Source: Streptococcus mitis
GTDB lineage: Bacteria; Bacillota; Bacilli; Lactobacillales; Streptococcaceae
DNA length: 64,000 nt
Direction: 5' to 3'
Assembly (NCBI RefSeq): GCF_002860865.1
Contig: NZ_PKIE01000001.1
Location: 744,001 to 808,000 of the forward strand
Part shown: positions 27,616 through 37,519 of the stretch, piece by piece
Position numbering within the stretch: position 1 is the stretch's first letter
Layout: each line of letters starts with the position of its first letter
Notes under the pieces: generated by a model
Told to the model about the DNA's origin: nothing
Databases searched by the model: none
The model's input: only the letters and a program-made list of their open reading frames with translations
Position numbers and translations under genes: made by a program

Positions 27616-28569
27616 CTATTCTACCATATTTTTCAAGAAATATTGCTGATAAAAGGCTGGTGGATAAAGCTTTTGCCAATCATTTTGAGGATTTTCTTGG
27701 TAATAGGTTTGAAAATACTGATAATAGCTGGTTAAGTCCTTCTCAATTTGGCAAAACTCACCTACTAATGGTCGAATTTGTGGATACCATTCTTTTAGCC
27801 CATAAGTCAGGAGATTTTCCCCCTTTTGATAGGCTTCTGCTTGTTCTTTCATCCAAAAGGGATTTTGATAGTAAAGCTGTTGCCGAATATAGCGAGAAAT
27901 GTCCTTGTCCTGAGAAACTGTAAAATGAGATATTTTTTGTTTCTTATAGGGAAGACGTAATATCTCCAGTAGACTACCGTGACCATAGGGAAATTCCTTA
28001 ATCTGATAATGGAGTTTGCCGCGGAGATCTTGGTGGATGAGATATTTAAGCCTTAAAACCTGTTTTCCCTTGTCTACTTCCCAAACATAAAATCCCATGT
28101 TTTGACTGAAATAGAGAAAACCTTCTTGCAGACGAGTCAAACGCTCCTGGAGCCAAAGTTTTTCCCCCAGCAACCACAGTACTTGGTAACCCTGACTACG
28201 ATAACCCTCACTACGCTCCTTAAGAATTTTTTGAGGCAAGGGACTACATTGAACCTCTAAAGCTAGATTGCCATTTACAAATACATCCGCAATCTGTTTA
28301 AGCTCTGGAAGCGGGTATTCTAATTGCACCTCAGCCTCTGTTTTCAACCAGTGATAAAGGGATTCTTTATTTGCCAGGTGTTCTGGACTTTCATTTTCAG
28401 AGGAAAAATCACAGTCTTTTAAGGTTTTGTGGGCAAAATGGGTCCGGACACTTGCTCCTTGCCGCAAACGGAGCTGACCTCCACAAGCTGGGCAGGTGTA
28501 TTCTTCCTTCTCAAGCTTATCCTCTAACACATTTACCAATTCTCCTCTAGCATCTCTCGCAACAAACAT
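27616..28569 (-). CDS. coiA: Competence protein CoiA
   Basis: A 317-residue CoiA: N-terminal zinc-finger-like region (YTCPACGGQLRLRQG, HFAHKTLKDC), then a nuclease-like fold (ADVFVNGNLALEVQCSPLPQKILKERSEGYRSQGY). It is a late competence protein needed for recombination of transforming DNA. A cin-box-like TTCGAATA lies 22 bases before the ATG at 28591-28598, one base off the consensus. A GGAGGG ribosome site precedes the start. Confidence 0.93.
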   Translation of the reverse strand: MFVARDARGELVNVLEDKLEKEEYTCPACGGQLRLRQGASVRTHFAHKTLKDCDFSSENESPEHLANKESLYHWLKTEAEVQLEYPLPELKQIADVFVNGNLALEVQCSPLPQKILKERSEGYRSQGYQVLWLLGEKLWLQERLTRLQEGFLYFSQNMGFYVWEVDKGKQVLRLKYLIHQDLRGKLHYQIKEFPYGHGSLLEILRLPYKKQKISHFTVSQDKDISRYIRQQLYYQNPFWMKEQAEAYQKGENLLTYGLKEWYPQIRPLVGEFCQIEKDLTSYYQYFQTYYQENPQNDWQKLYPPAFYQQYFLKNMVE

Positions 28570-28590
28570 GATTTCCCTCCTTTTCTATAT

Positions 28591-28598
28591 TATTCGAA
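28591..28598 (-). promoter_or_regulatory. Imperfect ComX cin-box of coiA
   Basis: Minus strand TTCGAATA versus consensus TACGAATA (one mismatch), preceded by a T-tract, 22 bases before coiA. It is the altered copy of the segment at 29309. Confidence 0.65.
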
Positions 28599-28635
28599 AA
28601 AAAGAAAAAAGATCAGGAAATTTCCTAATCTTCAT
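28591..28635. repeat. 45-bp duplicated terminator + cin-box, copy A (hicB side)
   Basis: Matches 29309-29353 at 41 of 45 positions with no gap. It contains a hairpin (GATTAGGA ... TCCTGATC) followed by TTTTTT on the minus strand, then the cin-box. Copies A and B flank hicAB in direct orientation. Confidence 0.9.
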
Positions 28636-28647
28636 CACTCTATAATT

Positions 28648-29025
28648 TTAGAGTTGCAAGCGACTTTCAAGAGCTTGTGTCAACACTTCAGAATAGTTCA
28701 CTTTCTCACGATCTGCAAGTCTGACTAGCCACTCTGGAACCGTAACATTTTTTCGAATCGCTTTATTATTCTTTACGAAAGGCAAGGGATTGACCTGAAT
28801 CAAAGTCACAAATCCATCGGGAGCCTTCAACTCAGCAATGTCACTAGGATTAGGCAAAGCCAGTCCTTCATCAATATAAGAAGCTAAAACACTCTCAAGC
28901 ATTTCCCGAGCATTTTTCATTGCAAGTTCAATCGTTGCTCCCTCTGTCCCACCTCCAAATTCAGGAAATTCAACCCAGTATCCAGTGCCTTCTCTATGAA
29001 AAATAGCAGGATAAGATTTTAGCAT
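28648..29025 (-). CDS. hicB: HicB-family antitoxin
   Basis: The 125-residue protein has an N-terminal HicB-like partial RNase H fold (YPAIFHREGTGYWVEFPEFGG, TEGATIELAMKNAREML) and a C-terminal ribbon-helix-helix segment (RKNVTVPEWLVRLADREKVNYS) that likely binds the operon promoter. It neutralises HicA. The ATG at 29025 follows GGAGGTGTATT; a nine-codon longer start has no such site. It lies 27 bases downstream of hicA. Confidence 0.9.
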   Translation of the reverse strand: MLKSYPAIFHREGTGYWVEFPEFGGGTEGATIELAMKNAREMLESVLASYIDEGLALPNPSDIAELKAPDGFVTLIQVNPLPFVKNNKAIRKNVTVPEWLVRLADREKVNYSEVLTQALESRLQL

Positions 29026-29052
29026 AATACACCTCCACAATTTCCAAATCAA

Positions 29053-29241
29053 CTATAATCCCAAATCTTTTAATATTTTTCTCTCTAGACCTTTTCCTAA
29101 ATCCTCATTACCGTGAACTGGAATAGTGACAAGATAGGAGACCCCTTCTTTCTTAAAATGATGATGACTTCCTCTCTTACGAACTTCAATCCATCCATTT
29201 GCAAGAGCTAATTTTACCATTTCCTTACCTGTTATTGGCAT
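29053..29241 (-). CDS. hicA: HicA-family mRNA interferase toxin
   Basis: The 62-residue protein MPITGKEMVKLALANGW... has the small dsRBD-like HicA fold with the catalytic His region in RKRGSHHHFKKEG. HicA toxins cleave mRNA. Start ATG 29241 has AAGGTGA 6 bases upstream. It is preceded by a perfect SigA promoter (29265-29293) and, further up, a perfect cin-box (29309-29316). It is first in the operon, toxin before antitoxin, as usual for hicAB. Confidence 0.92.
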   Translation of the reverse strand: MPITGKEMVKLALANGWIEVRKRGSHHHFKKEGVSYLVTIPVHGNEDLGKGLERKILKDLGL

Positions 29242-29264
29242 TTATGGTCACCTTTCTAGCTAAA

Positions 29265-29293
29265 ATTATACTTATAATGCGTATTTTTGTCAA
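29265..29293 (-). promoter_or_regulatory. SigA promoter of hicAB
   Basis: TTGACA (29288-29293), 17-base spacer, TATAAT (29265-29270) on the minus strand, ~24 bases before hicA. Confidence 0.88.
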
Positions 29294-29308
29294 TTCTTCT
29301 ATCTTATC

Positions 29309-29316
29309 TATTCGTA
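29309..29316 (-). promoter_or_regulatory. Perfect cin-box upstream of hicA
   Basis: Minus strand TACGAATA, preceded by the T-tract of the tehB terminator, 68 bases before the hicA ATG. It matches the ComX (SigX) recognition box exactly. Confidence 0.7.
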
Positions 29317-29353
29317 AAAGAGAAAAAAGATCAGGAAAATCCCTAATCTTCAT
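29309..29353. repeat. 45-bp duplicated terminator + cin-box, copy B (tehB side)
   Basis: Copy B of the duplication described at 28591-28635. It starts 7 bases after the tehB stop codon, so it is probably the original tehB terminator and coiA promoter position. Confidence 0.9.
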
Positions 29354-29359
29354 ACATGT

Positions 29360-30220
29360 TTATTTGATTTTCTTGGCTAGCATAGTCGCAAAGCGTAGTT
29401 GAATACGATTGCCATTCTCATCGCGACGGTGAAGATGGCCAGGATTTTCATTGTACTTGACCAATTCCCAGTCCTTGTAATAGTCTGCCAATTCCCCTGC
29501 TTTAAAAGTGAATGGGAAGTTAACAGAGCAAGGGTAATCTTCCGTATCCATAGCACAAACGATAAGATTATAACCACCAATAGTAGTTTTCTCCTGCATA
29601 TTTTGAATAATAGCTGGAATGCGGTCCGCTTGTAGAAACATGAGAACAACAGTTGATACGATAAAATCATATTCTTGTCCAATGCTAGCTGAATTGATAT
29701 CGTAAAGACCGACAGGCATGTCCATATCTTCCTGTTCCACAATGCTTCGCAAGATTTCAAGGGCCAGTTCATTTTGATCCACAGCTGTCACATCAAAACC
29801 TTGCTGGGCTAGAAAGAGTGCATTACGGCCTTGACCACAGCCCAAATCTAAAGCTTTCCCTGGTTTTACTGTCTGCATAGCCTCTAGGACCTCTGAATGA
29901 ACAGGATTGGTATTGTATTTCTTAGGGAAATAGTCCTCAGGTTTACAATAAAATTCCAAATACCATTCCACATCATCTGTGACAGCTTCCACTCGGTGCC
30001 AAGCTTGTGGTTGTGCCATGGGATTGTCGGCTCCTGCTTCAAAGATGTGCTCAGCTAAAACCTCACCATCTTCTGTCAATTCAATAAACTTGAGAGCTCC
30101 CTTCAAGACAGTAATTTTCCCCCAAGTCCCAACTTTTGTATTGTGCTTTTGCTGAACAGCCTCTGGCATGGTTTCTTTAGTCCACAAAGGCATACGTTTA
30201 TAGGCAACTAGTTTTCCCAT
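29360..30220 (-). CDS. tehB: TehB-like SAM methyltransferase with N-terminal DUF1971 domain
   Basis: The 286-residue protein has an N-terminal cupin-like tellurite-resistance domain (residues ~1-90) and a class I methyltransferase domain with ALDLGCGQGRNALFLAQQG (~118) and DFIVSTVVLMFL. TehB homologues methylate tellurite or related oxyanions using SAM. ATG 30220 is chosen because AGAGGAA is 8 bases away; the ATG two codons earlier is too close to it. It sits between smpB and the coiA region as in pneumococcus. Confidence 0.9.
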   Translation of the reverse strand: MGKLVAYKRMPLWTKETMPEAVQQKHNTKVGTWGKITVLKGALKFIELTEDGEVLAEHIFEAGADNPMAQPQAWHRVEAVTDDVEWYLEFYCKPEDYFPKKYNTNPVHSEVLEAMQTVKPGKALDLGCGQGRNALFLAQQGFDVTAVDQNELALEILRSIVEQEDMDMPVGLYDINSASIGQEYDFIVSTVVLMFLQADRIPAIIQNMQEKTTIGGYNLIVCAMDTEDYPCSVNFPFTFKAGELADYYKDWELVKYNENPGHLHRRDENGNRIQLRFATMLAKKIK

Positions 30221-30235
30221 TTTCATTTCCTCTTT

Positions 30236-30703
30236 TTATCGCTGATTAACAGCTTTCATCACGCGCGCAATATCGCGATTCTGCTCACGACGTTTGATTG
30301 ACTCCCGTTTATCATAGTCATGCTTCCCTTTAGCTAGACCTAAAAGGAGTTTAGCGTAACCATCTTTGATATAGACTTTAAGGGGAATCAGTGTCATTCC
30401 TGTTCCTTTAGTCTCTTGTTCCAATTTTTGAATTTGTTTCTTATGGAGCAGGAGTTTGCGACGGCGTTCTGGTTCTTGATTCCAGATATTACCCTCTTCG
30501 TAAGGTGCGATATGAACGTTGCTCAACCAGACCTCCCCATTTTTTACTTGTGCAAAGCCATCCTTGAGATTGATTCGAGCTGCTCGTACACTCTTGATTT
30601 CAGTTCCTGTCAGGACCATCCCTGCCTCTAGCGTATCTACGATTGTATAGTCGTGACGCGCCTTTTTATTTTGTGCGACGACCTTTCCCTCGCCTTTTGC
30701 CAT
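30236..30703 (-). CDS. smpB: SsrA-binding protein SmpB
   Basis: The 155-residue basic protein has the SmpB fold ([49 protein letters not shown]) and a basic C-terminal tail. It delivers tmRNA to stalled ribosomes. Its start lies inside the 3' end of rnr (38-base overlap), so the two are translationally linked; RNase R and SmpB act together in trans-translation and mRNA decay. Confidence 0.96.
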   Translation of the reverse strand: MAKGEGKVVAQNKKARHDYTIVDTLEAGMVLTGTEIKSVRAARINLKDGFAQVKNGEVWLSNVHIAPYEEGNIWNQEPERRRKLLLHKKQIQKLEQETKGTGMTLIPLKVYIKDGYAKLLLGLAKGKHDYDKRESIKRREQNRDIARVMKAVNQR

Positions 30704-33020
30704 ATTTGGCTCCTTTCTTAGCTACTTCCTTGTAAAAAGGTTTCTTGCCCTTTTTCTTCTTGTCTTTTTGTGAATGCTTGCGCTTATCATTTGAGCGTCC
30801 TGATTTTCTCTGGTCTTCCTTCTTATCTGAACGACGACTTGAACCACGTCCTCTGTCTTTGCGACTAGCTTGTTTCAAGCCTTTTTCAATCACATCAAAC
30901 TCACTTGGGATATAAGAGAAATCAATTTCACCCGTCATCTTGTCGGCTCTTTCAACCCGAATACGAATCTGTTGACCTACACGGAAGGTTATTCCTGATT
31001 TCTCCCCACGAAGAGTCAAATCCCGCTCATTGAAATGATAAAATTCAGGTAGGTTAGTGATGTGAATCAAGCCTTCAACTGTGTTCGGCAATTCGATAAA
31101 GAGACCAAATTTAACGATGCTGGATACAACTGCGTCATACTCTTCGCCTACGTATTCTTCCATGTACTCAGCCTTTTTCATGGCTTCGACCTCACGTTCT
31201 GCCTCAATAGCACGACGCTCACGGTTGGAAGACTGGGTCGCAATCTCTGGAATCACTTGTTCAAAATGCTCGGCTATTTCCTTAGAACGGCCGTAATCCC
31301 GAATCATACGGTGAACAAGAAGGTCTGGATAACGACGAATCGGACTGGTAAAGTGAGTATAATAGTCAGCCGCTAGACCATAATGCCCGTGATTGTGCTC
31401 CGAATAGCGAGCCTGCTGCATAGAGCGAAGAAGCATCATGGACAATACATCCGCATAAGGTTCTCCCTCAACAGCACGCATGATGTCTTGGAGGGCCTCC
31501 TGGCTAATCTCGCTAGCAGTCCCATAAATGCGTAAGCCAAAGCTCGAAGCATAATCAATAAACTTCTGAACCTTTTCAGCCTTAGGCTCCTCGTGAATTC
31601 GATAGATAAAAGGCAAATCCAACTTGCTAAAGTGCTCAGCAACTGTTTCGTTGGCCATCAACATAAAGGACTCGATCATCCGCTCGGCAATTCCACGCTG
31701 ACGAAGAACAATATCAACAGGCTTACCTTGTTTATCCACTAAAATTTTAGCTTCATTGGTATCAAAATTAAGGGCTCCACGTTTCACTCGCATGTTTTCT
31801 AGTGTTTCATGAAGCTTTGCCATGAGTTCGATACTAGGGACAATTTTCTTATATTCTTTTCTCTTCTCCTCGTCGCCAGCTAGGATATCATTGACATCAC
31901 TATAGGTCATACGGAAGCTTGTCTTGATAACCGTTTGTGTGATAGTGTAGTTGACCACACGGCCATGTTTATCAATCTCCATAATGGCTGACTGAGTCAG
32001 GCGGTCAACTTGAGGATTAAGGGAGCAGATGCCATTTGACAGTCGTTCTGGAAGCATTGGAACCACACGGTCTGTCACATAAACAGAAGTCGCGCGGTTA
32101 AGGGCTTCCTTGTCAAGGGCAGAACCCTCAGTCACATAGTAGGAAACGTCTGCGATGTGAACTCCAAGCTCCAGATTTCCATTTTTCAGAGCCTTGATAT
32201 GTACCGCATCGTCCAAGTCCTTGGCATCCGCACCGTCAATGGTAAAGGTAATCTCATCTCTCAAATCCAGACGACCTTCCATATCCTTTTGAGATGGAGC
32301 AGCCGGCACACTTTCTGCTTCCTTAACAACTGCATCTGGAAATTCTGAGACAATGTCCATAGACTCCAAAACTTCAAGGACATCAATCCCAACATCCGTT
32401 GAGTGCCCCACCACATCGAGGACACTAGCAACAAAGAAATCATGTTTCTTGCTTGGGTATTTATCGATAAAGACCTTGAGAACCTCTGTCCCTTCTAGTT
32501 TAAGGGCAGGTTTCTTAACATAAATCGGTTGGCTGATTTTCTGGTTTTTCGAACGGATGTAACCTGCATACTTAGGTTTTTCCTGATCCAGAACGATCTG
32601 TCCAACAACGGTTGTCAAACTGCGTTCTAGGATATCAATAATTTTGGCTTCTGCTGCTGTTCCTTTATTGCGGTCAGCAACTTTCTTAATCACGACCTCA
32701 ACGGTATCACCATCAATAGCGTAGTTAACATCGTTCTTTCCTACAAAAAGGTCGTCCTCTTCTCCTTCCAGACTGACAAAACCAAAGCCATTTTTATGAG
32801 CATGAAAAATCCCCTTGAGAGTAATCTCATGTTTTTTCTTGACTTCCAAGGTCAGACTACCATCTTCCTCAAAGCGAATCTGGTGCTTTCTTTCCATTAG
32901 AGACAAGGTTTTAATCAACTCACGAAAATCTTTGGACCCGTCTTTTCCCAAAGCCTGAGCCAAGTCATTGACAGTCACCTTTCCCTTGTCTTGTAAATAT
33001 TCTTTTATTCTATCTTTCAT
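30666..33020 (-). CDS. rnr: Ribonuclease R
   Basis: The 784-residue 3'-5' exoribonuclease has an N-terminal helix-turn-helix, cold-shock domains (~60-225), the RNB catalytic domain with the Asp cluster [15 protein letters not shown] (~267), an S1 domain (~625-705) and a Lys/Arg-rich tail (~715-784). It degrades structured RNA and aids tmRNA tagging. It overlaps smpB at its 3' end. A weak terminator-like hairpin separates it from secG upstream. Confidence 0.96.
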   Translation of the reverse strand: MKDRIKEYLQDKGKVTVNDLAQALGKDGSKDFRELIKTLSLMERKHQIRFEEDGSLTLEVKKKHEITLKGIFHAHKNGFGFVSLEGEEDDLFVGKNDVNYAIDGDTVEVVIKKVADRNKGTAAEAKIIDILERSLTTVVGQIVLDQEKPKYAGYIRSKNQKISQPIYVKKPALKLEGTEVLKVFIDKYPSKKHDFFVASVLDVVGHSTDVGIDVLEVLESMDIVSEFPDAVVKEAESVPAAPSQKDMEGRLDLRDEITFTIDGADAKDLDDAVHIKALKNGNLELGVHIADVSYYVTEGSALDKEALNRATSVYVTDRVVPMLPERLSNGICSLNPQVDRLTQSAIMEIDKHGRVVNYTITQTVIKTSFRMTYSDVNDILAGDEEKRKEYKKIVPSIELMAKLHETLENMRVKRGALNFDTNEAKILVDKQGKPVDIVLRQRGIAERMIESFMLMANETVAEHFSKLDLPFIYRIHEEPKAEKVQKFIDYASSFGLRIYGTASEISQEALQDIMRAVEGEPYADVLSMMLLRSMQQARYSEHNHGHYGLAADYYTHFTSPIRRYPDLLVHRMIRDYGRSKEIAEHFEQVIPEIATQSSNRERRAIEAEREVEAMKKAEYMEEYVGEEYDAVVSSIVKFGLFIELPNTVEGLIHITNLPEFYHFNERDLTLRGEKSGITFRVGQQIRIRVERADKMTGEIDFSYIPSEFDVIEKGLKQASRKDRGRGSSRRSDKKEDQRKSGRSNDKRKHSQKDKKKKGKKPFYKEVAKKGAKYGKRRGKGRRTK

Positions 33021-33085
33021 ATTTTCTTTCTAGATTTTTTAATGTTCTTTTACTGCACAACCTTCTTAAACATCCTTTAAAAATA

Positions 33086-33113
33086 AAAAGAGGCAAAGAC
33101 CTAGTCTTGCCCA
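33086..33113 (-). terminator. Hairpin between secG and rnr
   Basis: On the minus strand GGGCAAGACTAGGTCTTTGCC followed by TCTTTTTATT can fold with one bulge. It may terminate or attenuate secG transcripts. Confidence 0.5.
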
Positions 33114-33121
33114 TTATTTTC

Positions 33122-33355
33122 TTATCTACTTGATAATACCGTCAATGCTAAGGCAATGGCTAGCCAGAAAAAGACTAAAATCCCTGTCAAACGCTGCATT
33201 ACAGCTTCAAAACCGCGTGCTTTACTACGTTCAAACAAATCACCTGAGCTGGCATCAAATACATTGCTGGATTGGTTTTTAGTTGGTTGCATGAAAATCG
33301 CAATCACAATCACAACAGATAATACTAATAAAATGGTTAATAATAGGTTATACAT
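33122..33355 (-). CDS. secG: Preprotein translocase subunit SecG
   Basis: The 77-residue protein has two membrane spans (residues ~3-23 and ~54-75) separated by a polar loop (NQSSNVFDASSGDLFERSKA), the standard SecG topology. It assists SecYE in export. It lies between rpmG and rnr, as in pneumococcus. Confidence 0.93.
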   Translation of the reverse strand: MYNLLLTILLVLSVVIVIAIFMQPTKNQSSNVFDASSGDLFERSKARGFEAVMQRLTGILVFFWLAIALALTVLSSR

Positions 33356-33394
33356 ATCAAACTCCTTAAAATCCTTATTATTTTACCATAAAAT

Positions 33395-33544
33395 CTACTT
33401 AGATTCAAGATGTAGGGTTACTTTTCTTTCCTTGGGACAATACTTTAAAACCTCGATCTTGTCTGGATGGGTTTTTGAATTTTTACTAGTTAGGTAATTG
33501 ATACTGCCACAAGAGGAGCATTTGAGATTAATTTTTACTCGCAC
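33395..33544 (-). CDS. rpmG: 50S ribosomal protein L33 (one CxxC pair lost)
   Basis: The 49-residue protein [20 protein letters not shown] begins with GTG at 33544, preceded by AAAGGA and sharing one base with the pmrA stop (TAGTG). The first CxxC pair is present (CSSC) but the second is reduced to a single Cys (KYCPKERK), a semi-degenerate zinc ribbon. Streptococci carry several L33 copies of zinc and non-zinc type; this looks intermediate. Confidence 0.88.
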
Positions 33545-34743
33545 TAGATTTCCTTTACTTTTAATAATGTTCGAAATTGAAGCAGATTAAAGAGACAACT
33601 AAAGGCAACACAAAGGCTTGTCGCATAAAAGACAGCATGGTAGCCAAATTGACCTGCTACTGCAGAACCTGCCATAGGACCAACGACACCTCCCAGATAA
33701 AAGAATACCTGATTGAAGGCAAAGACCCTCGAAATACCGGCTTTGGGAGTCATCTTGCTGAGAAGGGCATTAACCCCAGGTATCAGCGCACCGGTTCCCA
33801 GACCAAAGAGGAAACGATAGAGTCCTAGTTGAAGGGGGCTAGAAGCATTGGCACAGAGGAGATAGATGATAACTGAATAAAACTGGGCTACAACCAAGAG
33901 ACGATGATTGCCCACCTTGTCACCTAACTTGCCCATGACTCCTGCACTCATCATGCTGGAAAAGCCCATACTGGATACAATCAAACCAGAAACAAAAAGA
34001 AGATTCTCTGTCTGCCCTAAGTCGCGTACATAAAGAGCCAAAATAGGGCCGATCGATTGGGCTGAAAATTGGATGACAAAACTTGTCAGAAAAAGATTAA
34101 CCAAAAGATAGGGATATTTAACTGATGTAAACAATTCCTTTGTTGGAATGGCCTTTTCCTTGGCTACTGGTTTAAAATCTTCCTTGATAAAGCAAATAGT
34201 CAAAACAGCAGCTAAGAACAGAAAACTACCAACCAGTAAGAAAACCGTACGAATGCCAAATAATTCTGCGATAAAGCCCCCGATAAAAGGGCCAGTTAGA
34301 GTACCTGCAACTACACCTGTAGACAAAGTACCTAAGGCAGAGCCTGATTTCTCCTTGGGAACCTGACTGGCTATCAGGGCTGTTGCATTAGGAACAAAAC
34401 CCGCAAATACACCATTCAGTAAGCGAAGAAAGATTAGCCAATAGATATTTGGGACAAAGGCCAAGCCTCCCATAGTAATGGTCATGGCAAGACCTGCACG
34501 AATCATCATGGGTTTTCGACCGTATTTGTCGGCAAGGATGCCCCAGATAGGAGAAAAGAGCGCCGCTGAAATAGCAGAGACAGAAATAGCTAAGCCTGCA
34601 TAAAAAGCGACTTGCTCACTCCCAACACCTAGATTTTCCACAAAGATGGGCATAAAGGGCACAACCAAAGAAATACTGGCTCCTGTCAGAAAATTACCAA
34701 ACCAGGCAATGCGCAGATTATCCTTCCAGTTAATCTCTGTCAT
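33544..34743 (-). CDS. pmrA: MFS multidrug efflux pump PmrA
   Basis: The 399-residue protein has twelve membrane segments of the major facilitator family with motif A ([17 protein letters not shown], ~65-80). In pneumococcus PmrA exports fluoroquinolones and dyes. ATG 34743 ([18 protein letters not shown]) is preceded by GGGAGGTAGG; longer in-frame starts run into coaE. Its 5' end overlaps the coaE 3' end by 14 bases. Confidence 0.93.
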
Positions 34744-35335
34744 CTTGCCTACCTCCCTCAAGAAGGATACGCACTTGAGTAAGAAGCTGGTCCTGATTTC
34801 CATTGTTGTTTAAAACATGGCTGGCCCAATCTTTCTTTTTCTCTAAAGGCCACTGGGCTGCCAGACGAGACTCAGCTTCATCTTTGGACAACTGATCCCT
34901 TTTCATTAAGCGTTCTACTTGGATATCTCGATCCACATAGACCAACCAAGTCTCATCAAACCAAGAGACGTAGTCCTGCTCAAAAAGTAGGGGAATATCC
35001 ATGAAGAAAATCTCTTCTGTCTGAGCCAATTGGTCTCTTAATGTAGCTAGTTCCTCACGGATAATCTCTCCTTGAGTTATCCTAGACCATTCCCGTTCCT
35101 CAGGATTTGAAAAGATAAGACTAGCTAGGAGAGGGCGATTGAGTTCTCCGTTTTTTAGAATTATTTCTTGACCAAAGTGCTGGACTAGAGCCTCAAACAG
35201 ACGACCACCAGGTCTCTGTAGTTGGTGGACAACCGCGTCGGCATCCACCACTTGAAAGCCTTGCTTTCTTAGAAAATTTGTCACGGTTGACTTACCAGAG
35301 GCAATTCCTCCTGTGATTCCAATGATTTTTCCCAT
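34730..35335 (-). CDS. coaE: Dephospho-CoA kinase
   Basis: The 201-residue P-loop kinase has GGIASGKSTV (~8-17), DADAVVHQL and a LID region (KRDQLSKDEAESRL). It catalyses the last step of coenzyme A synthesis. The ATG at 35335 shares its A with the mutM stop (TGATG) and has GGAGG upstream; a nine-codon longer start would overlap mutM. Confidence 0.95.
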   Translation of the reverse strand: MGKIIGITGGIASGKSTVTNFLRKQGFQVVDADAVVHQLQRPGGRLFEALVQHFGQEIILKNGELNRPLLASLIFSNPEEREWSRITQGEIIREELATLRDQLAQTEEIFFMDIPLLFEQDYVSWFDETWLVYVDRDIQVERLMKRDQLSKDEAESRLAAQWPLEKKKDWASHVLNNNGNQDQLLTQVRILLEGGRQDDRD

Positions 35336-36159
35336 CAGTCCCTCCTTTGACAGTTTGGACAAAAGTGGGTTCCTCGTCCGCCTAGTTGGATTTTCTCAAT
35401 GATGGTACCACAGCGTACACATTCTTGACCAGCCTTATCATAGACCTGATGAAAATCCTGCATGGTTCCATCTTCCCCAAAGGCATTGGTATAGGTCCGA
35501 ATGGTCGAGCCACCTTTTTCAACAGCCTGTCCCAAAACAGCAATGGTCTGGTCATGAATGGCAGTCGCTTCTGCTGATGTCAAAGTCTGGGAAGGTCTAG
35601 CCGGATGAACCTGAGCTCTCCAAAAAACCTCATCCACATAGATATTGCCAAGTCCAGCTACCAAAGTCTGGTCTAGGAGATGGGATTTGATAGGCTTTTT
35701 GGACTTGGCAAGGGCGGCTTGAAAGACCTGTAAATCAAAGTCTTGTTCGCTTGGTTCAGGACCTAATTTTTTAGAAATAAAGTAGGCGTCTAAAAGGTCA
35801 GGAGCCAAGAGTTCCATAGTACCAAACTTGCGAACATCCTCATAAACAAGCGTGCCACCATCCGCAAACTGAAAGAAAACATGGGCATGCTTGCGTTCAG
35901 GAACCTGATACGGATAATAAAAATACTTGCCTTCCATGCGCAAATGGGAAATCAAGACCTTGTCTGTCAGGTAGAAAAGTAAATATTTACCACGACGTCC
36001 CATTGACTCAACAACTTGACCAGGCACTTCCTTTCGAAACTCGTCCAAATCTGTCTTAATCATCTTGGGATAGCGAATTTCTATACTCGAAATCTTCTTA
36101 CCCAAAATCAATTTTTCTAAGCCACGACGAACGGTTTCAACCTCAGGTAATTCAGGCAT
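35335..36159 (-). CDS. mutM: Formamidopyrimidine-DNA glycosylase
   Basis: The 274-residue protein starts [14 protein letters not shown], giving the catalytic Pro2 and Glu3 after Met removal. It has the helix-two-turn-helix region ([18 protein letters not shown]) and a C-terminal zinc finger ([11 protein letters not shown] ... CPNCQ). It removes 8-oxoguanine and nicks abasic sites. ATG 36159 is fixed by the family N-terminus and by AAGGAGGA upstream. Confidence 0.97.
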   Translation of the reverse strand: MPELPEVETVRRGLEKLILGKKISSIEIRYPKMIKTDLDEFRKEVPGQVVESMGRRGKYLLFYLTDKVLISHLRMEGKYFYYPYQVPERKHAHVFFQFADGGTLVYEDVRKFGTMELLAPDLLDAYFISKKLGPEPSEQDFDLQVFQAALAKSKKPIKSHLLDQTLVAGLGNIYVDEVFWRAQVHPARPSQTLTSAEATAIHDQTIAVLGQAVEKGGSTIRTYTNAFGEDGTMQDFHQVYDKAGQECVRCGTIIEKIQLGGRGTHFCPNCQRRD

Positions 36160-36207
36160 AAATCCTCCTTCTGTAAAAACAAGAAGCAGGCATGTGCCCA
36201 CCTCTAC

Positions 36208-37107
36208 TTAGTATTCTTTTTCATTATAGCCAAAGTCAGCCAAATCTAGCTTTTTATCGCGCCAGTTTTTCTTGACCTTGACCCAGGTTTCTAGAAAGAC
36301 CTTGTCTCCTAGCATGAGTTCAATATCACGACGAGCCATGCTACCGATTTTCTTAAGCATAGCGCCACCTTTACCGATGATAATCCCTTTTTGGCTATCG
36401 CGCTCGACCATGATGGTTGCACGGATATGAACCTTGTCTGTCTCTTCATCTCGTTTCATAGAATCCACTACTACTGCAACAGAATGCGGAATTTCTTCAC
36501 GAGTTAGGTGCAGAACTTTCTCGCGAACCATTTCTGAAACCAAGAATCGTTCTGGATGGTCTGTGATTTGATCAGACGGGAAATACTGGAATCCTTCGTC
36601 CAGATTTTCACTCAAAATATCCACTAGACGAGACACGTTATTGCCTTGAAGGGCTGAGATTGGAACAATTTCCTTAAAGTCCATCTGATTACGAAAATCA
36701 TCAATCTGAGACAAAAGCTGGTCTGGATGAACCTTATCAATCTTGTTCACCACCAAAATCACAGGAACCTTGGCAGCCTTGAGACGCTCGATAATCATAT
36801 CGTCTCCCTTACCACGCGCTTCATCAGCTGGTACCATGAAAAGAACGGTGTCCACTTCACGAAGGGTACTGTAGGCAGACTCAACCATGAAATCTCCGAG
36901 AGCTGTTTTAGGTTTGTGAATCCCTGGGGTATCGATAAAGACAATCTGCTCCTTATCAGTCGTGTAAATTCCCATGATTTTGTTGCGCGTTGTCTGCGCC
37001 TTGTCACTCATGATGGCAATTTTTTGCCCCATGACGTGGTTTAAAAAGGTTGACTTCCCAACATTGGGACGTCCTAAAATGGCTACAAAGCCTGATTTAA
37101 AAGTCAT
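36208..37107 (-). CDS. era: Ribosome-associated GTPase Era
   Basis: The 299-residue protein has GTPase motifs [18 protein letters not shown] (~12), DTPGIHKPK and NKID, and a C-terminal KH domain ([17 protein letters not shown]). It binds 16S rRNA during 30S maturation. It lies in the conserved ybeY-dgkA-era cluster with short gaps. Confidence 0.97.
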   Translation of the reverse strand: MTFKSGFVAILGRPNVGKSTFLNHVMGQKIAIMSDKAQTTRNKIMGIYTTDKEQIVFIDTPGIHKPKTALGDFMVESAYSTLREVDTVLFMVPADEARGKGDDMIIERLKAAKVPVILVVNKIDKVHPDQLLSQIDDFRNQMDFKEIVPISALQGNNVSRLVDILSENLDEGFQYFPSDQITDHPERFLVSEMVREKVLHLTREEIPHSVAVVVDSMKRDEETDKVHIRATIMVERDSQKGIIIGKGGAMLKKIGSMARRDIELMLGDKVFLETWVKVKKNWRDKKLDLADFGYNEKEY

Positions 37108-37123
37108 AATTTCCTCTTACTGT

Positions 37124-37519
37124 TTAAAATATTAAATCCCAGATTCGTGGGAGAAAAATCAATGCGCCTGTTAAGGCTGCGAAAAGAGAGACCACTAATA
37201 CCGCGCCAGCCGCCATATCCTTGGCATTTTTAGCCAGCATAGAAAAGTGATAGTGACTGGCCAAATCTACCACATTTTCAATAGCAGAGTTGATAATTTC
37301 AAAGGCTACTACCAAGAAAATGCTCAATAGGAGAAAGAGCCATTCGATTCGTGACACCTGAAAAACAAAACCTGCAAGGATGACCACTAGAGCCGTCTCT
37401 GCATGTTTTCGCATATTGCGTTCTTCCTTGATAGCAGTAAAAATTCCTGTAAGAGCAAATTCTAAACTGGATATCAGGTCACGATTTTTCCATTTTCGTT
37501 TATTGTCTTGTGAGTCCAT
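37124..37519 (-). CDS. dgkA: Undecaprenol / diacylglycerol kinase
   Basis: The 131-residue membrane protein has three spans and the DgkA signature ([15 protein letters not shown], ~88-103). Gram-positive members phosphorylate undecaprenol and recycle the cell-wall lipid carrier. The start overlaps the 3' end of ybeY by 20 bases, and the gene lies 16 bases before era. Confidence 0.93.
   Translation of the reverse strand: MDSQDNKRKWKNRDLISSLEFALTGIFTAIKEERNMRKHAETALVVILAGFVFQVSRIEWLFLLLSIFLVVAFEIINSAIENVVDLASHYHFSMLAKNAKDMAAGAVLVVSLFAALTGALIFLPRIWDLIF

Noticed and set aside
28591..28598. TTCGAATA as a frameshifted -10 of a SigA promoter for coiA
   Set aside because: No -35 at the right distance; T-tract plus near-consensus cin-box and the gene's competence role fit ComX control better.
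29309..29353. 45-bp repeats as attachment sites or IS ends around hicAB
   Set aside because: No recombinase or transposase lies between them, and the repeat content is a functional terminator plus cin-box, so a segmental duplication fits better.
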